A model generated the notes under the pieces. It was not told the DNA's origin and did no database searches. It worked only from the letters and a program-made list of their open reading frames with translations. From contig CAJTLB010000007.1 of the NCBI GenBank assembly GCA_910577045.1, positions 1 to 64,000 on the forward strand: 64,000 bases of DNA. The letters are read 5' to 3'. Source of the DNA: an uncultured Lachnospiraceae bacterium. Its GTDB lineage: Bacteria; Bacillota; Clostridia; Lachnospirales; Lachnospiraceae. Made by a program: the position numbers and the translations under genes. Shown here one piece after another: positions 44,719-52,664 of the stretch. Positions within the stretch are counted from its first letter, which is position 1. Each line of letters opens with the position of its first letter.

Positions 44719-46711
44719 ACATACAGAGGAAAAGGAGCTTGTTGTTGGATTTATTGGGAATCCAAATTGTGGTAAAACAACGTTGTTTAATGCGTTTACT
44801 GGTGCAAATTTAAAAGTTGCAAATTGGCCAGGCGTTACGGTGGAACGGGTAGAGGGTAGCACAGTCTATAAAGGAAGGACATTAAAATTAATTGATTTGC
44901 CTGGTATTTATAGCCTTACTTGCTATTCGATTGAGGAAAAAGTCTCTAGGCAATGTATTATGGAGGAAAATATAGATGTAATAGTAAATGTTGTAGATGC
45001 TTCTTCACTAGAAAGAAATTTATATTTAACATTACAGCTTTTAGAAATGGGGAAGCCTGTTATCTTAGCGTTAAATATGATGGATATTGTAGAGGAACGA
45101 GGGATGGAGATTGATTTGCACAGGCTGCCAGAAATGTTAGGCGGGATTCCAGTTGTCCCAGTATCAGCACGGAAACGGACAGGGCTTGATGTATTGCTCC
45201 ATGCAGCGCTTCACCATTATGAGGAAGGAGTAAAAGATAGGGTAGTCCATTATAATGTAGAATTAGAAGAAGCAATTACAAAGACAGAAGAGAAGTTTAA
45301 GGAATATTATGGCGAATTATTGCACAGTAGATGGTATGCAATTAAATTATTAGAACAGGATGAAGAAATTATACAATATTATCCAAAAGCTGCCGTGCCA
45401 GAAAAAGTAAATTATGAAAAACAAATTATTCACCAGAAATATAACTATATTGAAGAAATTATAGAAGATACCCTTTTCCATAAAGAGAAAAAAGCGCAGG
45501 CAACGGATAGAGTAGATAGGTATTTAACCCATCCAGTTTGGGGAGTCCCTATTTTTCTGGCAATTATGGCACTTGTATTTTTTATGACATTTACGGTGGG
45601 GGATTTTTTAAAAGAATATTTTGAAATGGGCCTAGACCTCTTTTCTGGTGCTGTTGATGTAATATTAGTGAAGATAGGGGTAGCTTCATGGCTAAAATCA
45701 CTTTTAGTAGAGGGTATTATTGCAGGAGTAGGAGGGATTCTTACTTTCTTGCCAAATATTTTAATTTTATTTTTGGCACTTGCTTTTTTAGAGGACAGTG
45801 GTTATATGGCAAGGGTGGCATATGTAATGGATGGGATTATGAGTATGCTTGGGTTGTCTGGAAAAGCATTTTTGCCTATGGTATTAGGGTTTGGCTGTAC
45901 AGTTCCTGCAGTAATGGCATCTAGGGCATTAGAAAGAGAAAAGGATAGAAAAAGGACTATATTCATTACGCCGTTTATGTCCTGTTCTGCCAGGCTGCCA
46001 ATATATGTGTTATTTGCCGACATGTTTTTCGGAAAATATGCAATGCTTGCTGCGTATTCCCTTTATCTTGCCGGCGTACTGGCTGCTATAGGGATAGCAT
46101 TAATATTAAATTATTTTGACAAGGAACGGGCAGATGGGACTTTATTAATTGAACTTCCAGAATATAAAAGCCCAAACCCAAGGACAATAGCAGTTTATGT
46201 ATGGGAAAAGGTAAAAGATTATTTAACAAAGGCAGGCACTACCATTTTTATTGCCTCTATTATTCTTTGGTTTTTGCTGAATTTTAATTTCCATGGTATG
46301 ACAGAGCAAGTATCTGAAAGCTTTGGGGCTTCTATTGGAAAAATATTAGAGCCTGTGCTTAGGCCAGCGGGGCTTGGGATGTGGCAGATAGCAGTAGCCT
46401 TAATTTCTGGTATTTCTGCAAAAGAAGTAGTAGTGTCTAGTTTTTCTGTATTATTTGGGATTGGGAATATTAATTCAGCAGCAGGTATGGCAGATCTTTC
46501 TGCAATGCTTGGGGCAGCAGGCTTTACAGGGTTAAATGCTTATGCGCTTATGATATTTTGTTTATTATATACGCCTTGTGCTGCTACCATTGCAACAATA
46601 AAAAAAGAAACCCATTCTTGGCGTTGGACATTAGGGATGATTGCATTCCAGCTTGTGTTTGCATGGCTTGCGGCGGTATTAGTATACCAAATTGGAAGAA
46701 TTTTTTGTTGA
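44711..46711 (+). CDS. feoB: FeoB, ferrous iron transporter
   Basis: This 666-residue protein carries ferrous iron across the membrane. The N-terminal GTPase domain has G1 GNPNCGKTTLFN, G3 DLPGIYSL and G4 NMMD, followed by a helical GDI-like region and about eight membrane helices with the paired Gate motifs (GFGCTVPAVMASR and LYTPCAATIATIKKE). The Cys in the first Gate motif is the proposed iron ligand. It is somewhat shorter than E. coli FeoB, as is usual in clostridia. Its stop codon overlaps the -35 box of the trp promoter. Confidence 0.95.
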   Translation: MPEHTEEKELVVGFIGNPNCGKTTLFNAFTGANLKVANWPGVTVERVEGSTVYKGRTLKLIDLPGIYSLTCYSIEEKVSRQCIMEENIDVIVNVVDASSLERNLYLTLQLLEMGKPVILALNMMDIVEERGMEIDLHRLPEMLGGIPVVPVSARKRTGLDVLLHAALHHYEEGVKDRVVHYNVELEEAITKTEEKFKEYYGELLHSRWYAIKLLEQDEEIIQYYPKAAVPEKVNYEKQIIHQKYNYIEEIIEDTLFHKEKKAQATDRVDRYLTHPVWGVPIFLAIMALVFFMTFTVGDFLKEYFEMGLDLFSGAVDVILVKIGVASWLKSLLVEGIIAGVGGILTFLPNILILFLALAFLEDSGYMARVAYVMDGIMSMLGLSGKAFLPMVLGFGCTVPAVMASRALEREKDRKRTIFITPFMSCSARLPIYVLFADMFFGKYAMLAAYSLYLAGVLAAIGIALILNYFDKERADGTLLIELPEYKSPNPRTIAVYVWEKVKDYLTKAGTTIFIASIILWFLLNFNFHGMTEQVSESFGASIGKILEPVLRPAGLGMWQIAVALISGISAKEVVVSSFSVLFGIGNINSAAGMADLSAMLGAAGFTGLNAYALMIFCLLYTPCAATIATIKKETHSWRWTLGMIAFQLVFAWLAAVLVYQIGRIFC

Positions 46712-46736
46712 CAAATGGATTTTCTTATGATAGAAT
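46708..46736 (+). promoter_or_regulatory. Promoter of the trp operon
   Basis: TTGACA (46708-46713) and TAGAAT (46731-46736) are 17 bases apart. The -35 box overlaps the feoB stop codon. The leader that follows is about 450 bases long. Confidence 0.75.
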
Positions 46737-46971
46737 AAATGCTATTAAATAAAGAAGAGAAAGTCTAAGAACAAAACGAGTACTACAGGAAGTATATTAC
46801 AGAGAGCTGGTGTTTGCTGAGAACCAGTATAGAGGGCCAGTAGGAATGGATTTGGGAGACGCAAGGTGAAAGATTTATATCAAGTAGCTAAAGCCGTGTC
46901 CTCACGTTACAGGGGTAAGATATCAGGGATAGAATCCCTCGTATCAGAAAAAAGTTTATGAATGGGTGGCA

Positions 46972-47003
46972 GGGTATTTTCCGATTGGAAAATACCCTTT
47001 TTT
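46972..47003 (+). terminator. First terminator inside the trp leader
   Basis: GGGTATTTTCC (46972-46982) and GGAAAATACCC (46987-46997) form a perfect 11-bp stem with loop GATT, followed by TTTTTT. It lies more than 110 bases before the normal T-box antiterminator region. Confidence 0.85.
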
Positions 47004-47132
47004 ATGCACAGGGGTGCGTATGGGAATTAGCAGCTTTGCTACATGCACCCCGCGTAGCGAGTAGGGGAAAACGTTTCCTTTACTTGGTTGTGCAGCCATT
47101 TATTTATAAAGAACTGGGGTGGCACCACGACT

Positions 47133-47172
47133 TGCATCGTCCCCGGCATATGCCGGGGAGGGTGCATTTTTT
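47133..47172 (+). terminator. Main T-box terminator before trpE
   Basis: A long GC-rich stem from TGCATCGTCCCC to GGGGAGGGTGCA is followed by TTTTTT. Its 5' arm can pair instead with the T-box GGGG to form the antiterminator. trpE starts 24 bases later with AAGGAGG. Confidence 0.9.
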
Positions 47173-47195
47173 AATTTTAAGAAGGAGGAAGGATA

Positions 47196-48656
47196 ATGAA
47201 ACAGCCATTGACTTATGAAGAAATAAAACAGTATCAAGGGAATTATACTTTAGTGCCTATTGTAAAGGAAATTTATGCAGATGTGGTTACACCTATTACA
47301 CTATTGCGGAAGATAGCATTATTAGATAAACAATATTATTTATTAGAAAGCGTGGAAGGCGGGGAAAAATGGGGGCGGTATTCTTTTTTAGGCTTTCAGC
47401 CGATGCTCCAGCTTTTGTGTAAAAAGGGGGAAGTAACCTTGAAAAGTGGTACTATTTCCACTAAAGTCCCTGGGGTCCCAATGGAAGTATTAAGGAATAT
47501 GAAAAAAGAGTATATAGCACCAAGAATAAAGGGTTTACCGCCATTTGCCGGAGGGTTTGTAGGATATTTCTCCTATGAAATGATAAAATATGCAGAACCA
47601 AAGCTTTGCTTAAAAGAAAATAGCTGCCATGATTTTGATTTAATGTTATTTGATAAAGTAATTGCCTATGATCATTTGGCACAGAAAATTTGTATTATTG
47701 TGAATGCAAGGCTTTCTGAAGGAGAGCAGGGATATTATGCAGCTTTATTAGAAATAGAAAAAATAACCCATATGATACAAGATAATACACCTTTACCAAA
47801 AGAAACGCAGGCAGGGGTACCAGAATTTACTTGTAACACCTCTAAAGAAAAGTATATAGAAATGGTGGAAAAAACAAAGCAGTATATTAAAGAGGGAGAT
47901 ATTTTCCAAGGAGTTATTTCTAGGAGGTTTGAGGCTGATTATAAAGGAAGCCTGCTTAATGCCTATCGTGTGTTACGCACAACGAATCCTTCACCATATA
48001 TGTACTTTATCCAAAGCGGGGATATCCAGATTGCAGGCGCATCTCCAGAGACAATGGTAAAGTTAGTAGATAGGAAGCTTACGACTTTCCCAGTAGCAGG
48101 GACTAGAAAACGCGGAAGGACAGAGGAAGAGGATAGGCGGTTAGAAAAGGAACTTTTACAAGATGAAAAAGAACTGGCTGAACATAATATGCTGGTAGAT
48201 TTAGCTAGGAATGATATTGGGCGTATTGCAGAATATGGAAGTGTAGAAGTAGAGGAATATATAAAGATCCATCGTTTTTCTAAGGTAATGCACATTGCGT
48301 CAACGGTGAGTGGGCAGTTGGAGGAAGGAAAAGATGGGTGTGATACAATTACTGCCCTCTTACCAGCAGGAACACTTTCTGGCGCACCAAAGTTTAGGGC
48401 ATGTGAGATTATAGAAGAGCTAGAGCCCGTGGCAAGGGGCGTATATGGCGGGGCAATTGGATATTTGGATTTGTCTGGGAACTTAGATGTCTGTATTGCC
48501 ATACGTACTGCAGTAAAACAGGGAAATAAAGTATATGTACAGGCGGGTGCAGGAATTGTGGCAGATAGTGTGCCGGAAAAAGAATATGAAGAATGTGCCA
48601 ATAAAGCAGGGGCAGTAATAGAGGCAATAAAAAGGGCAGGGGAGGTAGAAGGATAA
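47196..48656 (+). CDS. trpE: Anthranilate synthase component I
   Basis: This 486-residue subunit turns chorismate and ammonia into anthranilate. The N-terminal feedback site has the LLES motif (YYLLESVEGGEKWGRYSFLG). The chorismate-binding half has GDIFQGVISRRF, AGASPETMV, PVAGTRKRG and AGAGIVADSVPEKEYEE. It works with TrpG, which supplies ammonia from glutamine and whose gene overlaps by one base. Confidence 0.95.
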   Translation: MKQPLTYEEIKQYQGNYTLVPIVKEIYADVVTPITLLRKIALLDKQYYLLESVEGGEKWGRYSFLGFQPMLQLLCKKGEVTLKSGTISTKVPGVPMEVLRNMKKEYIAPRIKGLPPFAGGFVGYFSYEMIKYAEPKLCLKENSCHDFDLMLFDKVIAYDHLAQKICIIVNARLSEGEQGYYAALLEIEKITHMIQDNTPLPKETQAGVPEFTCNTSKEKYIEMVEKTKQYIKEGDIFQGVISRRFEADYKGSLLNAYRVLRTTNPSPYMYFIQSGDIQIAGASPETMVKLVDRKLTTFPVAGTRKRGRTEEEDRRLEKELLQDEKELAEHNMLVDLARNDIGRIAEYGSVEVEEYIKIHRFSKVMHIASTVSGQLEEGKDGCDTITALLPAGTLSGAPKFRACEIIEELEPVARGVYGGAIGYLDLSGNLDVCIAIRTAVKQGNKVYVQAGAGIVADSVPEKEYEECANKAGAVIEAIKRAGEVEG

Positions 48657-49255
48657 TGATAGTAGTCATTGATAATTATGACAGTTTTTCTTATAATTTA
48701 GTACAGCTAATTGGCAGCATAGCAGAAGAAGAGATAAAAGTAATCCGTAATGATGAGGTTACGGTAGAAGAAATTGCACTGTGGAAGCCTTCCTGCATTG
48801 TTCTTTCCCCTGGGCCAGGAAAACCAAAAGATGCTGGGATTTGTGAAGAATTAGTAAAGAAAAGTAAAGGAGAAGCCCCCATTTTAGGAGTATGCTTGGG
48901 CCATCAAGGGATTTGCGAAGCATTTGGGGCATCTATTGTTTATGCCAAACATTTAATGCACGGAAAGCAGAGTATAATTGATTTAGATACAAGCATAGGG
49001 TTATTTTGTGGGCTGCCTGCCCAAATAAAAGTAGCAAGGTATCATTCATTAGTTGCTGATCCAAAAACTATTTCAGATTGTTTACAAGTGATTGCTAGTG
49101 TACAGGAGAATGATGGATCAGAAGAAGTTATGGCAGTAAAACATAAGGAATATCCGATTTATGGGCTACAATTCCATCCAGAGTCTGTATTAACGCCACT
49201 AGGGAAAGAAATAATTAGGAATTTTATAGAGGGAGGGCATTATGATATTAGATAG
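48656..49255 (+). CDS. trpG: Anthranilate synthase component II, glutamine amidotransferase
   Basis: This 199-residue class I amidotransferase hydrolyses glutamine for TrpE. DNYDSFSYNL at the start, the nucleophile Cys in GVCLGHQ, and the His-Glu pair in QFHPESVLTP are present. It is a stand-alone TrpG, not fused to TrpD. It overlaps trpC by 14 bases, so no room is left for trpD. Confidence 0.94.
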   Translation: MIVVIDNYDSFSYNLVQLIGSIAEEEIKVIRNDEVTVEEIALWKPSCIVLSPGPGKPKDAGICEELVKKSKGEAPILGVCLGHQGICEAFGASIVYAKHLMHGKQSIIDLDTSIGLFCGLPAQIKVARYHSLVADPKTISDCLQVIASVQENDGSEEVMAVKHKEYPIYGLQFHPESVLTPLGKEIIRNFIEGGHYDIR

Positions 49256-50024
49256 GATTGTTGCAGATAAAAAGAAAAGGTTAATAGAACATAAAAGGTT
49301 AGTAAGTGAAGAAGAAATAAAAAGTGCAGCATTAAAAAGTAAAAGGGAAAGTTTGAATTTTTATAATGCACTTGCAAAAGAAGGATTGTCAATTATTGGA
49401 GAATTTAAAAGGGCTTCCCCAAGCCTTGGGGTTATTTCGAATCAGTTGTCTTTAACCGATCAGATGGGACAGTATAATGCTTCTGTAGACGCGGTTTCTT
49501 GTTTAACAGAAGAAGATCATTTTTATGGAAGCATAGAGTATTTAAAACAGGTACGGAAAATGTCTTCCCTTCCTATTCTACGGAAAGATTTTATGATTGA
49601 TCCATATCAAGTTTATGAAGCAAAAGTAATTGGCGCAGATGCAATTTTACTAATTGCAGCGATATTAACAGAAGCGCAGATAAAGGAGTATTATAGTTTG
49701 GCAGAGTCATTAGGGCTTTTTAGCTTGGTAGAGGTACATAATGAAGCGGAAATGGAACAGGCACTTAAGATAGGGGCAAAAATAATTGGGATAAATAACA
49801 GGGACTTAAAAGATTTTACGATTCATTTAGATACAACGAAGCGCCTTTCTAAAATGGTAGATAAAGAGGTTGTGCTAGTATCAGAGAGTGGCGTTACAAA
49901 GACAGAAGATATTATTTTTTTAAAGGAATGTTCTGTAGATGCTTTATTAATTGGAAGGGCGTTTATGGAGGCAGGAAATCCAGAGGAGCTTGCAAGGGAA
50001 TGGAAGAAGGTTTATCAGGAATGA
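49242..50024 (+). CDS. trpC: Indole-3-glycerol phosphate synthase
   Basis: This 260-residue TIM barrel closes the indole ring from carboxyphenylamino-deoxyribulose phosphate. Signatures are IGEFKRASPSLG, LRKDFMIDPYQVYEA, IGINNRDLKDF and VSESGV. It overlaps trpG upstream and trpF (ATGA) downstream. Confidence 0.95.
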   Translation: MILDRIVADKKKRLIEHKRLVSEEEIKSAALKSKRESLNFYNALAKEGLSIIGEFKRASPSLGVISNQLSLTDQMGQYNASVDAVSCLTEEDHFYGSIEYLKQVRKMSSLPILRKDFMIDPYQVYEAKVIGADAILLIAAILTEAQIKEYYSLAESLGLFSLVEVHNEAEMEQALKIGAKIIGINNRDLKDFTIHLDTTKRLSKMVDKEVVLVSESGVTKTEDIIFLKECSVDALLIGRAFMEAGNPEELAREWKKVYQE

Positions 50025-50698
50025 GTAAAGTAAAAATCTGTGGGTTAACAGAAATAAGAGAAGCAGAAATAGTAAATCAATATAGTGCCGATTATGCAGG
50101 TATGGTATTATTTTACCCCAAAAGTAGAAGGAACTTGCCAATTGGGAAGGCAAAGGAAATAATAACAGTTTTAAGTTCTAATATAAAAAAAGTGGCTGTT
50201 GTAGTATCGCCAACTGTAGAACAAATAAAGAATTGTAAAGAGGCAGGATTTGACTATATTCAAATACATGGAATATGTACAAAGGAGGTGCTTTATCAAA
50301 GTGAGCTACCAGTGTTTCTAGCAATTAATATAGGGAATGGTGGTATAGGCAAAGTAATGGGACATAAAAAAATTATAGGGTATACATTGGATGGAAAAGT
50401 TCCAGGAAATGGGGAAACCTTTGACTGGAAATTAGTAAAAAGTTTTAACAGACAAGGAAAATTATTTATGCTTGCAGGAGGATTAACCCCTGAAAATGTA
50501 GCAGAAAGTATCCATATTTTAAAACCAGATATTGTGGATGTGTCTAGCGGCGTAGAGTACAAAAATGGAAAAGGGAAAGATCCTGAAAAAATAAGCCAAT
50601 TTATAAGAGAAGTAAGGAAAAGGGAAGAAATAGGAGGAAAAGAAAGATGGAACGGTATTATGGAGAATTTGGCGGGCAATATGTATCAGAATCATTAA
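50021..50698 (+). CDS. trpF: Phosphoribosylanthranilate isomerase
   Basis: This 225-residue enzyme isomerises phosphoribosylanthranilate. KVKICGLTEIREA with the catalytic Cys, and the Asp region with GLTPENVAESI and VDVSSGVEYKNGKGKDPEKI, fit the family. The start at ATG 50021 overlaps the trpC stop. The frame runs 52 bases into trpB, adding about 17 residues beyond the usual end. Confidence 0.93.
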   Translation: MSKVKICGLTEIREAEIVNQYSADYAGMVLFYPKSRRNLPIGKAKEIITVLSSNIKKVAVVVSPTVEQIKNCKEAGFDYIQIHGICTKEVLYQSELPVFLAINIGNGGIGKVMGHKKIIGYTLDGKVPGNGETFDWKLVKSFNRQGKLFMLAGGLTPENVAESIHILKPDIVDVSSGVEYKNGKGKDPEKISQFIREVRKREEIGGKERWNGIMENLAGNMYQNH

Positions 50699-51828
50699 TG
50701 AATACATTAAAAGAGTTAGAGAAGGCATTTGAAGAGGCAAGGAAAGACCCGCAATTCTGGAAAGAATATCATTATTATATGAAGGAATATGTAGGAAGGG
50801 AAAACCCTCTTTATTTAGCAGAACGTTTAACAGAAAAGTATGGGCCAAAGATTTATTTAAAAAGGGAAGATTTAAACCATACTGGCGCACATAAGATTAA
50901 CAATGTAATCGGGCAGATTTTATTGGCAAAGCGTATGGGGAAGAAAAAGGTAATTGCAGAGACTGGCGCAGGGCAACATGGGGTGGCTACCGCTACTGGG
51001 GCGGCATTATTTAATATGGAATGTACGGTATATATGGGGAAAGAGGATATTGAAAGGCAGGCTTTAAATGTATTCCGTATGGAGATGCTGGGGGCAACGG
51101 TAGTCCCTGTTACTACTGGAAGCTGTACTTTAAAAGATGCAACAAATGAGGCAATCCGTACATGGGCAAAGGAAGCAGAAGATACTTTTTATGTAATTGG
51201 ATCGGCAGTAGGTCCATATCCGTACCCAAAAATAGTAAAGGAATTCCAAAAAATTATTAGTGTAGAAGCAAAACGCCAGATACTAGAAAAGGAAGGGCGG
51301 CTTCCTGACGCAGTTGTGGCATGTTGCGGCGGCGGATCGAATTCGATAGGGATGTTTGCCGATTTTATAGAAGAGGAAGACGTCCGTTTAATTGGAGTAG
51401 AAGCTGCTGGGCTTGGGATTGAAACAGGAAAACATGCGGCTGCTATGGCACTTGGCAGGCCAGGGACATTACATGGGATGAAGTCTTATTTATTACAAGA
51501 TGAGGATGGGAATATAGAAATTGCCCATTCCATTTCGGCTGGTTTAGATTATCCAGGCGTAGGGCCAGAGCATGCGTATTTACGCGATACAAAACGTGCA
51601 GAGTATGTTTCTATTACAGATACAGAAGCAATGGATGCATTAATGGAATTGTGCCGTTTGGAAGGGATTATCCCAGCAATAGAAAGTGCACATGCACTGG
51701 CATATGTATTTAAAATGGCAAAGACGATGACAAAGGATCAAATAATTATTATGTGCCTGTCAGGGCGTGGGGATAAAGATGTACATACAGTAGCAGCATA
51801 TTTAAAAGGTGAAAATTGCAATTTTTAG
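50647..51828 (+). CDS. trpB: Tryptophan synthase beta chain
   Basis: This 393-residue PLP enzyme condenses indole with serine. The PLP Lys lies in REDLNHTGAHKINN, and ETGAGQHGVATAT and CCGGGSNSIGMF bind substrate and cofactor phosphate. It is a TrpB1-type sequence of normal length. AGGAGG upstream lies within trpF. Confidence 0.96.
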   Translation: MERYYGEFGGQYVSESLMNTLKELEKAFEEARKDPQFWKEYHYYMKEYVGRENPLYLAERLTEKYGPKIYLKREDLNHTGAHKINNVIGQILLAKRMGKKKVIAETGAGQHGVATATGAALFNMECTVYMGKEDIERQALNVFRMEMLGATVVPVTTGSCTLKDATNEAIRTWAKEAEDTFYVIGSAVGPYPYPKIVKEFQKIISVEAKRQILEKEGRLPDAVVACCGGGSNSIGMFADFIEEEDVRLIGVEAAGLGIETGKHAAAMALGRPGTLHGMKSYLLQDEDGNIEIAHSISAGLDYPGVGPEHAYLRDTKRAEYVSITDTEAMDALMELCRLEGIIPAIESAHALAYVFKMAKTMTKDQIIIMCLSGRGDKDVHTVAAYLKGENCNF

Positions 51829-51849
51829 GGAAAGGATAAGGGAAGAAAA

Positions 51850-52644
51850 ATGGAAAATCGTATAGAAGCAAGGTTAAAACAAGTAAAAGAAAAGAAAGAA
51901 AAAGCATTTATTACTTATATTACAGCGGGGCTGCCTGATATGGAAGGGACAAAAGAAATTATTAAGGCGCAAGAAGAGGCAGGGACAGATATTATAGAGC
52001 TGGGGATTCCGTTTTCTGACCCAATTGCAGATGGCCCAGTAATTCAGCAGGCTTCCTATGAATCAATAAAGAAAGGCACGAATTTAAAAAAAGTATTCGT
52101 TATGGTAAAAGAACTTCGAAATAATTGTCAAATTCCATTAGTATTTATGTTATACTATAATACAGTATTGTATTATGGTTTAGAAGCATTTGTAATGAAA
52201 TGTGCAGAGTGTGGGGTAGACGGGATAATTATACCAGATTTGCCATTGGAAGAACAAGGGGAACTCCGTGGGATATTAGAAAAGGCAAAAGAGGCACCTA
52301 TATTGATACAATTAGTCTCTCCTGTTTCCAAAGATCGGCTCCCTGCGCTTTTAAAGGGGGCAAGGGGGTTTGTATATTGTGTATCTTCTATGGGGGTTAC
52401 TGGGCAGGCAGCAGATTTCCATAAAAATGTAAAGACATATTTAAAAGAGGTAAAAAATATTGCAGAAATTCCAATTATGATGGGATTTGGCATTAGGGAT
52501 GCAAAGGATGTAGAACCAGTAAAAGAATGGATTGATGGTGCAATTGTAGGATCACATTTTATTCAACTAATGAAAGAAAATAATTATAATAAAAAGGTAA
52601 TACAAGAATATATTAGGACATTTAAACAGGAAATGAATAGGTAG
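51850..52644 (+). CDS. trpA: Tryptophan synthase alpha chain
   Basis: This 264-residue TIM barrel splits indole-3-glycerol phosphate and channels indole to TrpB. The catalytic Glu is in IIELGIPFSDPIADGP and the catalytic Asp is in DGIIIPDLPLEE. It is the last trp gene, but the next gene begins 20 bases later without a terminator. Confidence 0.95.
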   Translation: MENRIEARLKQVKEKKEKAFITYITAGLPDMEGTKEIIKAQEEAGTDIIELGIPFSDPIADGPVIQQASYESIKKGTNLKKVFVMVKELRNNCQIPLVFMLYYNTVLYYGLEAFVMKCAECGVDGIIIPDLPLEEQGELRGILEKAKEAPILIQLVSPVSKDRLPALLKGARGFVYCVSSMGVTGQAADFHKNVKTYLKEVKNIAEIPIMMGFGIRDAKDVEPVKEWIDGAIVGSHFIQLMKENNYNKKVIQEYIRTFKQEMNR

Positions 52645-52664
52645 TGGAAAAAAGAAGGGGTAAA

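Larger units (their letters stand above)
46790..47172 (+). promoter_or_regulatory. T-box leader, tryptophan type, with an extra internal terminator
   Basis: This leader senses uncharged tRNA and lets transcription continue into trpE. Stem I begins at about 46794 (AGAGAGCTGG ... TGCTGAGAACC). A UGG triplet at 46853-46855 (GGATTTGGGAGAC) fits a Trp specifier. Stem III is GCCGTG TCCT CACGTTA near 46892-46912. The T-box sequence GGGGTGGCACCACGA lies at 47116-47130 before the final terminator. Between stem III and this T-box there is an unusual insertion of about 200 bases with a second GGGTGGCA (46964-46971) and a complete intrinsic terminator. UGGC would pair with a GCCA tRNA end. Confidence 0.85.

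Noticed and set aside
46790..47003. A complete first T-box unit ending at the internal terminator
   Set aside because: GGGTGGCA at 46964 lacks the ACCGCG-like continuation of a normal T-box and there is only one stem I, so two full riboswitches cannot be claimed.
46958..47218. An open frame in the trp leader (MNGWQGIF...) that could be a Trp leader peptide
   Set aside because: It has only one early Trp, no ribosome site, and runs through the T-box and both terminators into trpE in the wrong frame. The T-box features explain the leader better.
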